Source: Mucilaginibacter sp. UR6-11
GTDB taxonomy: Bacteria; Bacteroidota; Bacteroidia; Sphingobacteriales; Sphingobacteriaceae
Length of the DNA stretch: 64,000 bases
Assembly (NCBI RefSeq): GCF_020880695.1
Contig: NZ_JAJIWO010000003.1
Coordinates: forward strand, 62,001 to 126,000
Direction: 5' to 3'
Shown here: positions 28,923 through 37,546 of the stretch, piece by piece
How positions within the stretch are numbered: position 1 is the first letter of the stretch
How the letters are laid out: every line of letters begins with the position of its first letter
Program-made: the position numbers and the translations under genes
Notes under the pieces: generated by a model
The model's database searches: none
Told to the model about the DNA's origin: nothing
Seen by the model: only the letters and a program-made list of their open reading frames with translations

Positions 28923-30506
28923 TTATTTATCACCTGTATATACAGGCTGGGGTAATTTATAAAGCGCTTCTTTATCGGCAGATGCGGTGATTGCTTTCGA
29001 GTTAAGATCACCGTACCAATAAACGGTTGATGAATAATCAACCAGGCCGGTGTCCCAGCTGATGAGCTCAAAATCAAATTTCAGTTTTTTATTGAACGGG
29101 ATCACATCCAGGTTGCGCGTGCGCACAAAAGTATTATAGCCGCGCGACGCTTCATCATCCTCGCGCGGGGCGCCGCCAAACGGATTGCTATAAACGTGGA
29201 TGGGTGCAAACGTGGCGTTATAATAGTCCTCCGTACCACAGCCAAAGTGCGACGGGAACCTGTCATCATCCACCCAGATATGTTCGTCCCCCTCGCCATA
29301 CCAGCGTTTGGTGTGGTTATAAAGCGATAATACATCGCCTTTAAAAACGCCCCGGCCGGTTAACGTAGCCATATTATAATCAAGCCCGGCGTTAGTTTTA
29401 AGGGCGTTTTCCTGTCGCCAGGCGGCATGGAAATAAAGGGTATTAGGCGTCCATTTCCATGTCGAGGTATTGGCCCTGATCTGGGCTTCGGCCGTAATGT
29501 CGGTGATGTTAACCAACTCAATTTTTGCCGTTTTACGGTAGGGCATTATAAACTTAAGCGCTGCCCTTCCTTCACCGTCCGAGTATAAATAAAAACTTTG
29601 GGCCGCCGGCGCACCCATACCCACCCCCGCCAAATCACTTAGTGGCGCACTTACAGTTTGCCGCCCGTCGAATGTTATTTTTACAATCAAACCGCGCATC
29701 AGCTGTTCATAATCTGCTTTGGCAAAGCCATCAATATCAAACGCTAAAACACGGATGGCTTTATTGCCTGCAGGCAGCTGTAAACTTAAAGTTGCGCCGG
29801 GCTCAAGCTGGTGTTGGATATCAGCCTCATTTATGCTGTAAGATCCGCTGTGCAATAGTTCTTCGTCTGCATTGTCCGCCTGCTTTTTAAATTTTTCAGC
29901 ATCGGCAATTGTAAACGTTTTTACTTTGGTGCCTTTGCTGTAGGTGCGGTAATTAGCATGAAAGTAGTATCCGCGGTTCAGATCATCAACCGTAATTTTA
30001 CATCTTTTAGCGTACGGAATTGGGTAATACATAGAGCTGCCCTGCGTGGTGTTATAATGCTCATGAAGTAAAAGCAGCCCCGGCGGAATTTGGATAGGCA
30101 GCTTAGAAATGTCATATGCCGGAATGGTAATACTGGCTTCCTTCTCGCCATCAAAATAAATACGCAGGTTGGCACCGGCGGCTTTGCCGGTAGTTATGAT
30201 GCGGGTTATAACGCCGGGGCCGTTCTCATCAAACAACACTTTTTCAACCCTACCATTATTCGCTTCATATCTGACAAAACCCGACCCATCATCATTGGCG
30301 TGCCATGACGGTGTATTGGGTATAACCGACCGCCTGTCATAACTGGTTTGCAGTTTGGAGGTATAATACGGCACGGGAAAACACACATCCAGGTCCCTAT
30401 TAACCATATCGCTCAATAGCGTACCAATAGTTATTGTTTTTTGCTGCGCGATGGCCGATCCGCAGAAAAAGAACAATCCCAATAATAAGCCTGCAATTTT
30501 TTTCAT
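28923..30506 (-). CDS. Secreted DUF2961 / glycoside hydrolase family 172 protein
   Basis: A protein of about 527 residues with a signal peptide (MKKIAGLLLGLFFFCG...AIAQ). The DUF2961 fold is shown by HANDDGSGFVRYE, FDENGPGVITRI, WYGEGDEHIWVDDD and FGCGTEDYYNATF, the last carrying a likely catalytic Glu. Characterised GH172 enzymes act on alpha-fructofuranosides or difructose anhydrides and on D-arabinan. The second ATG (30504-30506) is chosen for its signal peptide, placing it 1 base after the ROK gene stop. Together with the neighbours it points to a fructose-containing glycan as substrate (inference). Confidence 0.85.
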   Translation of the reverse strand: MKKIAGLLLGLFFFCGSAIAQQKTITIGTLLSDMVNRDLDVCFPVPYYTSKLQTSYDRRSVIPNTPSWHANDDGSGFVRYEANNGRVEKVLFDENGPGVITRIITTGKAAGANLRIYFDGEKEASITIPAYDISKLPIQIPPGLLLLHEHYNTTQGSSMYYPIPYAKRCKITVDDLNRGYYFHANYRTYSKGTKVKTFTIADAEKFKKQADNADEELLHSGSYSINEADIQHQLEPGATLSLQLPAGNKAIRVLAFDIDGFAKADYEQLMRGLIVKITFDGRQTVSAPLSDLAGVGMGAPAAQSFYLYSDGEGRAALKFIMPYRKTAKIELVNITDITAEAQIRANTSTWKWTPNTLYFHAAWRQENALKTNAGLDYNMATLTGRGVFKGDVLSLYNHTKRWYGEGDEHIWVDDDRFPSHFGCGTEDYYNATFAPIHVYSNPFGGAPREDDEASRGYNTFVRTRNLDVIPFNKKLKFDFELISWDTGLVDYSSTVYWYGDLNSKAITASADKEALYKLPQPVYTGDK

Positions 30507-30507
30507 A

Positions 30508-31488
30508 TTAGTTATTTTTATCTGCATTGCTCATCACCGCCAGGCTAAGCGCGGCCATATCGCCGATACTTTCGCCCAAGCCTGCCGGAACAATTTTACA
30601 AACGCTGCTTGCTCCAATATAAGCCTCGCGTTCAATTACCTGTAGCATCCGCGTATCCAGCAGTGATTTTGCACGGCCGTAAATGCTGCCCATGACGATA
30701 ACCTCCGGGTTCAAAATATCTATCAGTAATGAAAGCCCGCGGCCCAGGTATTCGGCACAGGTATGGTAAATATCCAGCGCCAGCTCGTCGCCGCCGTGTG
30801 CTGCCTCCGCGACAATTTTGGCGGTTAGCCCGCCCAAATCAGCCAGGCTATTGCAAAACGAAACCTTTTCACCTACCTGCAAACGCTCACGCACCCTGAT
30901 CTGCGCCAGCTGGGCAATACCGCCGCCGCTGCACCAGCCTTCAAAAGATCCGGCCTTACCAAAACCCACGGGCCCCATATCGGCCAGGCGCAGGTGACCA
31001 ACTTCGCCGGCAAAATCTGACGTGCCTGAATAAAGCCGGCCGTTTAAAATCAGCCCCGCCCCCATGCCCGTCCCGAAGGTTAAAAAGATCACGTTTTCAT
31101 AGCCCCTGCCCGCGCCGTATTTCCACTCGGCCACCGCACAGGCGTTGGCATCATTTTGCAGCAATGCCGGTTTACCAAAGCGCTTTTCAGTCATTTCAAC
31201 AATCGGGATGTTATCCCAACCCGGCAAATTGGGTGGCGATAATACCAATCCCTTTTTACTGCTTAGGGGCCCGCCGCAGCTTATGCCAATGCCGGCCAGT
31301 TGATGATTGGAAATACCATGCTTTGCCAGCAGACTTTCGGCTGCGACAAATAACGTTTCAATCATATCATAGGGCGGGGCCACGGTCGGCAGTACTACCT
31401 TGGCTACAATTTCAATAGGCTCATTGCCCGCAACCGTACCTATAACCACGGCACATTTGGTGCCGCCGATGTCAAAACCTAACAACAT
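30508..31488 (-). CDS. ROK-family sugar kinase
   Basis: A 326-residue cytoplasmic kinase with the phosphate-binding motif FDIGGTK at residues 5-11 and the ROK signature LQNDANACAVAEWKYGAGRG. ATP-binding FLTFGTGMGAG follows. The GEVGH catalytic/zinc His is present, but the usual CxCGxxGCxE cysteine cluster is replaced by GPVGFGKAGSFEGWC. The family includes glucokinases, fructokinases and ManNAc kinases. In this locus it probably phosphorylates the hexose released by the periplasmic hydrolases. It lies 6 bases after the GH32-like gene. Confidence 0.88.
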   Translation of the reverse strand: MLLGFDIGGTKCAVVIGTVAGNEPIEIVAKVVLPTVAPPYDMIETLFVAAESLLAKHGISNHQLAGIGISCGGPLSSKKGLVLSPPNLPGWDNIPIVEMTEKRFGKPALLQNDANACAVAEWKYGAGRGYENVIFLTFGTGMGAGLILNGRLYSGTSDFAGEVGHLRLADMGPVGFGKAGSFEGWCSGGGIAQLAQIRVRERLQVGEKVSFCNSLADLGGLTAKIVAEAAHGGDELALDIYHTCAEYLGRGLSLLIDILNPEVIVMGSIYGRAKSLLDTRMLQVIEREAYIGASSVCKIVPAGLGESIGDMAALSLAVMSNADKNN

Positions 31489-31494
31489 ATTTAA

Positions 31495-32973
31495 CTAGTC
31501 TTCTTTAAGTGGGCTGATCTTTATTGATTTGAATTTTACGTTTCCATGCTTTGCATAAAACCACAAAAAGCCACCTTTTTGCTCGGGCACCCGGTTTACA
31601 ATGCAGCGCCGGCCGCCAATTGATAAATCTATAATATCATCCTTCAGGATCATATCAATTTTAACGGCTTTATCCAAACCGTCAACCGCTTTGATCATGG
31701 TATTACCCAGCCAAACCGTTTTATCAGCCGGCGAGAAGTTAAGGCGATAACCCTGATCGGCACCGGCATCTGATCTTAAATAAAAACCATATTCGGCAAC
31801 CGAAGTTGTCGGCTCAATCTCCAGGGTAATCCGGCACCTTAACGGCACGTTTTCCAGGTGGGCAGAGCCTACGCCGTTTGGCGGATTGATCGTCAGGTTA
31901 TCTTCACCCTCAAGCTTACTATCCTGATCGGTCTTTATCGTCAAATTTAACGGCGCCAATGTCTCGGGTATCATCTCCGCCGGGAAACAGGTAGCCAACG
32001 TTCCGTCCGGCTCCTGGATAACTTCACGGAATACAGCGTTGCCGCCAAACCGTTCGCCTTCATTATCGTGGTTTTGATTGCGGCTGGGTATCCAGCCGGC
32101 AGCTATGCGGCGGCCGTTTTTAAAGGCCGCTGTTTTAACCACGTTTACCCACGACTCGTTTAAAGCCTGGTATTTTGGTTCCTGCCACGGGCCGTATGGT
32201 TTTTTTGACTGCACATAATACGTATCGCCGTTATCACCATAGATGAGGTAGTACCAGCCGTTCCAGAAAAAATAATCAGAACATTCAGGTACCGATCCCT
32301 GCCCTGTCAGCACCGGGTCAAGCACCGCCCAGTTCTTGAGATCTTTTGAGGTTAGGTGCACCAGCGCCCCGCCGGCATGGCGCAATACCGAATTTTCTTT
32401 CCAGCTGGATACAAACAGGTGAAACTCGCCGGTCTTCTCATCTACAAAAACTTTGGGGTCCCTGAAATCACGCTTGCTGTAGCCCGGCGCCGAAGTATAA
32501 AACGGATTAGGCTTTTGCTTATCAAAATGGATCCCGTCATTACTTATAGCATAGCTTAATTGTTCATTAACCTTACCGTCATTAATTAAGCGTGTTGCGT
32601 AAAAGGCGTAATATTTATTTTTGTAGAAGACGATTGAGCCGGTGCAGATCGATTTTTCCCACGGTTCATCAATGCCTAAAACTATCGGCTCCTGTTTCCA
32701 GGTTTTCAGATCGGTGGTGGTGCTTAGCGCCCATTGATGGCCGCCCAATCCGCCCAGGCTGGCGTGGTGTGCCGAGTCAAGCAGCCAATAAAAAGAGAAT
32801 TGCCCGTCCTTATAAAACGGCATACAATCGCCTACAAACAGGTTGCCTTTTGGCCGCCAGTACTGCAGGTTTTTTGTGCTTTGGATGGCAGGGTCGTACT
32901 TCACGCCCAATTTTTGTGCCTTAACGCACATTGCGCCTAATATAAAGGGCAACAGTAACAGGTATTTTTTCAT
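31495..32973 (-). CDS. Secreted GH32-like (clan GH-J) glycosidase, divergent nucleophile motif
   Basis: A 492-residue protein with a signal peptide ending at VKAQ. The five-bladed propeller part (residues ~25-340) keeps the three acidic sites of GH32: Asp 49 in VGDCMPF (nucleophile position), Asp 172 in FRDPKVF, and Glu 230 in VPECSDYF. The normal WMNDPNG motif around the nucleophile is absent. The C-terminal ~140 residues form a beta-sandwich-like domain (GFYLRSDAGADQGYRLNF) as in GH32. GH32 enzymes release fructose from sucrose, inulin or levan. It follows the MFS gene by 10 bases. Confidence 0.82.
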   Translation of the reverse strand: MKKYLLLLPFILGAMCVKAQKLGVKYDPAIQSTKNLQYWRPKGNLFVGDCMPFYKDGQFSFYWLLDSAHHASLGGLGGHQWALSTTTDLKTWKQEPIVLGIDEPWEKSICTGSIVFYKNKYYAFYATRLINDGKVNEQLSYAISNDGIHFDKQKPNPFYTSAPGYSKRDFRDPKVFVDEKTGEFHLFVSSWKENSVLRHAGGALVHLTSKDLKNWAVLDPVLTGQGSVPECSDYFFWNGWYYLIYGDNGDTYYVQSKKPYGPWQEPKYQALNESWVNVVKTAAFKNGRRIAAGWIPSRNQNHDNEGERFGGNAVFREVIQEPDGTLATCFPAEMIPETLAPLNLTIKTDQDSKLEGEDNLTINPPNGVGSAHLENVPLRCRITLEIEPTTSVAEYGFYLRSDAGADQGYRLNFSPADKTVWLGNTMIKAVDGLDKAVKIDMILKDDIIDLSIGGRRCIVNRVPEQKGGFLWFYAKHGNVKFKSIKISPLKED

Positions 32974-32983
32974 AAATGCAATT

Positions 32984-34366
32984 TTAAAGATCTCTTGGAC
33001 TACCGCCTTTGCGCCAGTGCTCTTCTATTTCTTCTAATGATTTGCCTTTGGTTTCGGGGATATAATACCTGCCCCAAAACATGCCGATTAAACAAATGCC
33101 CGAGTACAGGAAGAACGTGCCGGAGATACCCAGCGAGTTAACCAGTTTAAAAAAAGTAAAGGCGACAATGGCATTAAAACCCCAGTGTGCCAGCGAGCCA
33201 ATGCTCATACCCACACCGCGAACATTTAACGGAAAAACTTCGGATATCAACAACCAGCCCAGCGGCGCCAGGCTAATGGCAATAAATATGATATAGGAAA
33301 CAATACTTAACACCGCAAATATGGGCAGGCTTGCCCCCAATGCTTCTTTAAAATGAAAGCAAACTCCCAGCAAAGCCAGCGAGGGGATCATGCCCCAGAT
33401 ACCGATCATGTAGAGTTTGCGGCGGCCAACTTTATCCAGCAGGATCACCGACACAAAACAAGCCAGCACGTTTACTGTACCGATAATGATTGCCGGCAAA
33501 ATAGACTCGGTATTACTCACGATACCCGCCATTTTAAAAATGATGGGCGAATAATAAATTATGGTATTTACCCCCGAAAATTGCTGAAAGAAAAATATCC
33601 CGACGGTGATGATCAGCGCAGGGCGCAGCCAGGGTTTTAAAATTTCGGCGCTGTTGGTTTTATTTTGTTTGGTTAGTTCAACCTCGCGCCTTAAATCGGC
33701 AAGGGTTTGTTGGATCAGGTCCGGATCCTCAACCCTGTTCAGCACGGCTTCACCCTCGGTCCAGCGGTTTTTGCTGATGAGCCAGCGTGGTGTTTCAGGT
33801 AGAAAGAACATCCCTATCAGCAATATCAACGCGGGGAACAACCCCACAAAAAACATCCATCGCCATGATTCAAGGTTGGCGTCATTACCTAAAACATAAT
33901 CAGTTATATATGATACCAAAATACCAATCGTGATCATCAGCTGGTTTAAGGTAACCATTGCGCCCCTGCGCCGGGTTGGCGCAATCTCGGCGATATACAT
34001 GGGCACCACATACGAGGTTATCCCGATGGCAATACCGATGATAACCCGCATCACCATTAAAAACACTATGCTATGGGCATAGGTACAGCCCACCGCACCT
34101 ACCGCAAAAATTATAGCGTTAACAATGATCATTTTTTTGCGGCCCAGGTAGTCTGACAGTTTGCCGCTGCTGATAGCACCCAGCACCGCGCCAACCAGTA
34201 CTGTGGTGGTGATCCATTCCAGGCTTGAGTCGCCCAGTTTCCAGTACTCTTTCATAAATGGCAGCGCGCCGGATATTACCCCGGTGTCAAATCCAAACAG
34301 CAACCCACCCGTGGCTGCCACAATGGAAATGAGTAAGACGTTTGATCTTGTTTTTGTTGGTTTCAT
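32984..34366 (-). CDS. Sugar porter family MFS transporter
   Basis: A 460-residue, 12-helix inner-membrane symporter. Sugar porter motifs are SGKLSDYLGRKK after helix 2, RVIIGIAIGITSYVVPMYIAE with the following R-rich loop PTRRRG, PETPRWL before the central loop, and PETKGKSLEEIEEHW at the C-terminus. It would import a mono- or disaccharide generated in the periplasm. The locus has no SusC/SusD pair, so uptake appears to rely on this porter. It starts 68 bases after lacI with no TAnnTTTG element between, consistent with co-transcription. Confidence 0.93.
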   Translation of the reverse strand: MKPTKTRSNVLLISIVAATGGLLFGFDTGVISGALPFMKEYWKLGDSSLEWITTTVLVGAVLGAISSGKLSDYLGRKKMIIVNAIIFAVGAVGCTYAHSIVFLMVMRVIIGIAIGITSYVVPMYIAEIAPTRRRGAMVTLNQLMITIGILVSYITDYVLGNDANLESWRWMFFVGLFPALILLIGMFFLPETPRWLISKNRWTEGEAVLNRVEDPDLIQQTLADLRREVELTKQNKTNSAEILKPWLRPALIITVGIFFFQQFSGVNTIIYYSPIIFKMAGIVSNTESILPAIIIGTVNVLACFVSVILLDKVGRRKLYMIGIWGMIPSLALLGVCFHFKEALGASLPIFAVLSIVSYIIFIAISLAPLGWLLISEVFPLNVRGVGMSIGSLAHWGFNAIVAFTFFKLVNSLGISGTFFLYSGICLIGMFWGRYYIPETKGKSLEEIEEHWRKGGSPRDL

Positions 34367-34434
34367 TATCTTATTTTTAGGTTATAGTTGGTTCTCCTCA
34401 ATGTATATTACACTTTAAGCACGCTCATTTAAAA

Positions 34435-35448
34435 TTATTCCCTGCATGATTGCCCGATGATAAGATCAGACTCCAGGCTTAGCTGTTTGCTTATTTTGTT
34501 ATGGTTTATCAGTTCAAGTAAAGTGTTTACCGCTGCTTGCCCCATCGCTTCTACCGGTTGTCTTAAATGCGTTACAGGGCAATAAAAAAGTTCAAACGCT
34601 TCCGACTCATCAAAGCTCAGTACCGATATATCCTGCGGCACTTTTGCCTTGATTTTATTTAAATATTTCAGGCCGTTAATAGCTAGTGTATCCGTAGCAA
34701 AAAACATGGCGTCGCAGGGCTCTTTTAAATTAAATAGGGTATCAATACCCTGTTCAATATCACCTATTCTATTATTGCTATTTATCTGCTGCAGCCAGTG
34801 CTGATTAAAATTTATGTGATGATCCCTCAAAGCTTCAAGGTACCCGCGGTTACGCTCGTGCAGGTGAAACATGGTGGTGATGTAATTAAAAAAGGCGATC
34901 TGTTTATGTCCCTGCTTAATTAAATATTCAGTAGCGGTGTAAGCCGCCCGGTAATTATTAAGGGCGATATGATTGGTTGGTATCTCAGGAAAGTTCCTGT
35001 CGATCAAAACAAAGGGGATCTCTGCCTTTTGCAGCATCGTAATCTGGCTCTGCGAGTCTTCCACTGGCACCAGGATCAGGCCGTCAACCTGGCGGTTTAT
35101 CAGTACATTAATCAGTTCGGCAAAACTGTCCGCGTTTTCGTTCGAGCTGCCAAATAATACGGTATAATTTGCTTTTTTGGCTTCGGCCTCAATGGCGCGG
35201 GTAATGCCAGTGCTGAAACGGTAGTTGATATCGGCCACCACCAACCCGATGGTGTAGGTTTTTAACATTTTAAGGCTTTTGGCTATCTGGTTAGGGCGAT
35301 AGTTAAGCAGCTGGGCCGCGGCCTTTATTTTTTGGGTATTCTCTTTACTTACCTGTTTAATTTCGGCCTGCCCGTTAAGCACGTAAGACACCAGTGCAAT
35401 GGATACACCTACATGCTCCGCAATATCTTTGAGGCCTATTTTTTTCAC
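34435..35448 (-). CDS. LacI-family transcriptional regulator
   Basis: A 337-residue repressor with an N-terminal helix-turn-helix (IGLKDIAEHVGVSIALVSYVLNG) and hinge helix (NQIAKSLKMLKTYTIGLVV). The periplasmic-binding-protein-like effector domain ends SLESDLIIGQSCRE. The start is a GTG at 35446-35448, which gives the canonical MKKIGLKDIA. It is the first gene of the six-gene sugar locus. Its own promoter carries a LacI-type palindrome in the spacer, so autoregulation and control of the downstream genes are likely. Confidence 0.94.
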   Translation of the reverse strand: MKKIGLKDIAEHVGVSIALVSYVLNGQAEIKQVSKENTQKIKAAAQLLNYRPNQIAKSLKMLKTYTIGLVVADINYRFSTGITRAIEAEAKKANYTVLFGSSNENADSFAELINVLINRQVDGLILVPVEDSQSQITMLQKAEIPFVLIDRNFPEIPTNHIALNNYRAAYTATEYLIKQGHKQIAFFNYITTMFHLHERNRGYLEALRDHHINFNQHWLQQINSNNRIGDIEQGIDTLFNLKEPCDAMFFATDTLAINGLKYLNKIKAKVPQDISVLSFDESEAFELFYCPVTHLRQPVEAMGQAAVNTLLELINHNKISKQLSLESDLIIGQSCRE

Positions 35449-35460
35449 TAAGATTTACTA

Positions 35461-35501
35461 TTGGTTAAACCAAAGTTATCACTTTAAACGATTAAAGCAA
35501 A
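35461..35501 (-). promoter_or_regulatory. lacI operon promoter with nested operator
   Basis: On the minus strand the order is TTTG (35498-35501), a 19-base spacer, then TAACTTTG (35471-35478), a full match to the Bacteroidota promoter consensus. The first 16 spacer bases (35482-35497) are CTTTAATCGTTTAAAG, palindromic at 14 of 16 positions with the central CG typical of LacI operators. A second inverted repeat, TTGGTTTAACCAA (35461-35473), overlaps the end of the -7 element. Confidence 0.82.
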
Positions 35502-35521
35502 TGAAAAATAAAATTATGAAA

Positions 35522-35544
35522 TAAAAAGTCCGGGGGATCCCGGG
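35522..35544 (-). terminator. Intrinsic terminator downstream of the PNPOx-like gene
   Basis: Read on the minus strand, CCGGG-ATCC-CCCGG forms a compact hairpin followed within two bases by TTTTT. It separates the 35631-36080 gene from the lacI promoter. Confidence 0.75.
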
Positions 35545-35630
35545 TATGGAAGGGGTGTTAAATTATTATTTTATCCTGATACCAGGTGGCGTTGCAGCAG
35601 GCAACTTTTTATAGCATTTATTTACCGGCC

Positions 35631-36080
35631 TTAATTTTCAAAGCGACCGGTTTTTTGTGTTAAAGCTATTTTGTAGACAATCAGTTCAACTTTATCACCA
35701 ATATCGCTTTCGTTTTCAGTAATTCCGTGAGAGGGGTGGTCGGGTGCGTTATTTGCAAATGGCATAATACGATGGATAAGGCGCTGCATAACCATCTGCT
35801 TTTCTTCTATGTCGGTTATTTCTTCAAAGCGTCCCCAGGCAATCACACTTTTCCAGCGGAATACACTTTCGATATTATCCACTTCAAAACAAATTTCGGG
35901 GTTTTTACGCATCATGGCTATCTTTTTTCCCAATGCAGAATGCGCGTAAACGTACCCTTCGCCATAAACATAGTTTATGGGCACGTTGTACAACTGGCCA
36001 TCTGCGTAGCACGCTATGCGGCCGATGACCTGTTCGGTTAACAGGTCTTCAATTTCTTTTTCACTCAATTCACCCAACAT
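35631..36080 (-). CDS. Pyridoxamine 5'-phosphate oxidase-like flavin-binding protein
   Basis: A 149-residue split-barrel protein: MLGELSEKEIEDLLTEQVIGRIAC, then YNVPINYVYGEGYVYAHSALGKKIAMMRKNPEICFEVD, a pattern typical of the FMN-binding PNPOx-like/NimA-related proteins of Bacteroidota. The substrate is unknown. The ATG at 36078-36080 is chosen; an upstream in-frame start would add 28 residues of non-conserved basic sequence. It is a single-gene unit ending in a terminator. Confidence 0.82.
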   Translation of the reverse strand: MLGELSEKEIEDLLTEQVIGRIACYADGQLYNVPINYVYGEGYVYAHSALGKKIAMMRKNPEICFEVDNIESVFRWKSVIAWGRFEEITDIEEKQMVMQRLIHRIMPFANNAPDHPSHGITENESDIGDKVELIVYKIALTQKTGRFEN

Positions 36081-36293
36081 GGCTAATGTCTTAAATTTCA
36101 AAAAAATAAACCTGGCAGGTTGTCTGCCAACCGGTGCCATATTCTGCGGGATGCCCTGCTTCAACTGAAAAATCTCGTGCTACAACCAATCTGGTTACCG
36201 GCGATGATTTTTAATAAATATCGGGATTTTTAGTAATTCGATCTATGTTTCAGATCACATTAAGATATGCGAAATATCAGGTTTTTCTGGTAT

Positions 36294-36779
36294 TTATCCG
36301 GTTGCAATATCGAATTGCCATAACCAGCGCCCATCGTCATTTCTCAAAACCAGCCAGGCGGCGGCTGAGACGGTTAGCGAAAACGGAAATACCGCGCCGA
36401 ATCCGAGTGGCGCAATTGCCAGCAAAAAGATGATAACCCCCACGCAGGCCGGCTTTACCCAGATCCCGTTGAGTAACATGCCTGACGCGATGAGCAACTG
36501 CCCGACAGCAATACAGGTAACGGCAATCCGGATATGATCTTTAAACCAGCCATTAATAAAATCTTTATAAAAGCCAATGGCGTAACGGCTGTAATCAAGG
36601 TAAGCGCCGGGCTGCAGGCGGCAGGTTATATAATTTATCCAGGCGGCCCACGCAAAAACCAAGAACAACCCAAGCCGGGCCAGTTTTGGCCGTTTTACCG
36701 CTGCCCAAAGAATTACCAGGCCCACAGCGTTCGAAACTCCGTAAGCAATCAGCAAGGGTGAAATGTTTGCCATGTCCAT
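36294..36779 (-). CDS. Four-helix membrane protein, unknown function
   Basis: A 161-residue protein with about four hydrophobic helices (LLIAYGVSNAVGLVILWAAV, LGLFLVFAWAAWINYI, IAVTCIAVGQLLIASGMLL, IIFLLAIAPLGFGAVFPF). Its topology is like that of DoxX-type proteins, but no diagnostic motif is recognised. It is isolated, with 213 bases to the gene on its left and 148 bases to the one on its right. Confidence 0.65.
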   Translation of the reverse strand: MDMANISPLLIAYGVSNAVGLVILWAAVKRPKLARLGLFLVFAWAAWINYITCRLQPGAYLDYSRYAIGFYKDFINGWFKDHIRIAVTCIAVGQLLIASGMLLNGIWVKPACVGVIIFLLAIAPLGFGAVFPFSLTVSAAAWLVLRNDDGRWLWQFDIATG

Positions 36780-36927
36780 TAAAGTATTCTCGCTTCAATA
36801 ATAACCAATTGTTTTGTTTTTTTCATCCGGCGGGATGGTATTAATGGACAGATCAACCTGCAATTTTTTTTCCTTAATTTAATATACAGACATCAAACAG
36901 ATTAACTAATAACCTATGGCCGGATGA

Positions 36928-37182
36928 TCACTTTTTTCTAAGCCTGTAAAAATTACGGCGGCAGGTAGAACAATGGTAATGTTTCAACGGAAGCCAAAAC
37001 AACAACAGTTTTACCAGTACCCCTCTTGGTATACGGTAGATGGTTATGGCCTGGCAATGCAGGCACCTGTTTTTAAATACCCTGTTGTAATAGCCATTCT
37101 TTTTGAAATAACCGCTATCCATATCCGGTAAGGTTATATGCTCAAAATCTTCCAGCAGCCTGTTTCCGGTAAATTCAAACAT
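36928..37182 (-). CDS. Small CxxC/CxxC protein (zinc-ribbon-like), unknown
   Basis: An 84-residue basic protein with two CxxC pairs (RCLHCQ at about 39-44 and YHCSTCRRNF near the end) that could hold one zinc ion. Between them is a hydrophobic stretch (VLVKLLLFWLPL). No function is recognised; the paired cysteines and intact frame support a real gene. Confidence 0.55.
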   Translation of the reverse strand: MFEFTGNRLLEDFEHITLPDMDSGYFKKNGYYNRVFKNRCLHCQAITIYRIPRGVLVKLLLFWLPLKHYHCSTCRRNFYRLRKK

Positions 37183-37546
37183 ATTACTTAATTTAATGTT
37201 AATGAGTTATCTTTAATTATCTACAGGCATCGGCTTTCTTTTGACTGAACTGTTTAGATCCTCCCCGCTCAACACCAGCTCCGGGAAGGCATTTTCAATA
37301 TTCGTTCCGGGGGCGGTTTTAAAAGTAAAACTAAACGGTGCCCATAAATAAAAACGACCATCGTCACTTTATATTTATTGATTATTGTCACCAATAACCC
37401 GCTTGTCTGCAAGAGCGAACGCTCCAAAATGCGGCCCGGGACATCGGTTGGCTAGCTTTATACGGGAATACTTAAAATTATGTTGTTACTTTGTTGTTAA
37501 AAATTTAAAATATTCCCAGTTATTACTGTCTAAGTACCTTAAAAAC
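37183..37546. other. Non-coding gap upstream of hemW
   Basis: About 364 bases without a convincing gene between divergent units. It must hold the hemW promoter; a near -7 match (TACTTTG, one base short) lies near 37486. I see no RNA gene, repeat or clear hairpin. Confidence 0.5.

Noticed and set aside
37400..37470. Possible tRNA or small RNA in the GC-richer part of the hemW upstream region
   Set aside because: No cloverleaf, CCA end or terminator-like stem could be drawn.
37385..37546. A 54-codon N-terminal extension of hemW
   Set aside because: The family starts at MAGIYLHIPFCK; the upstream part has no similarity and lies in an apparent leader.
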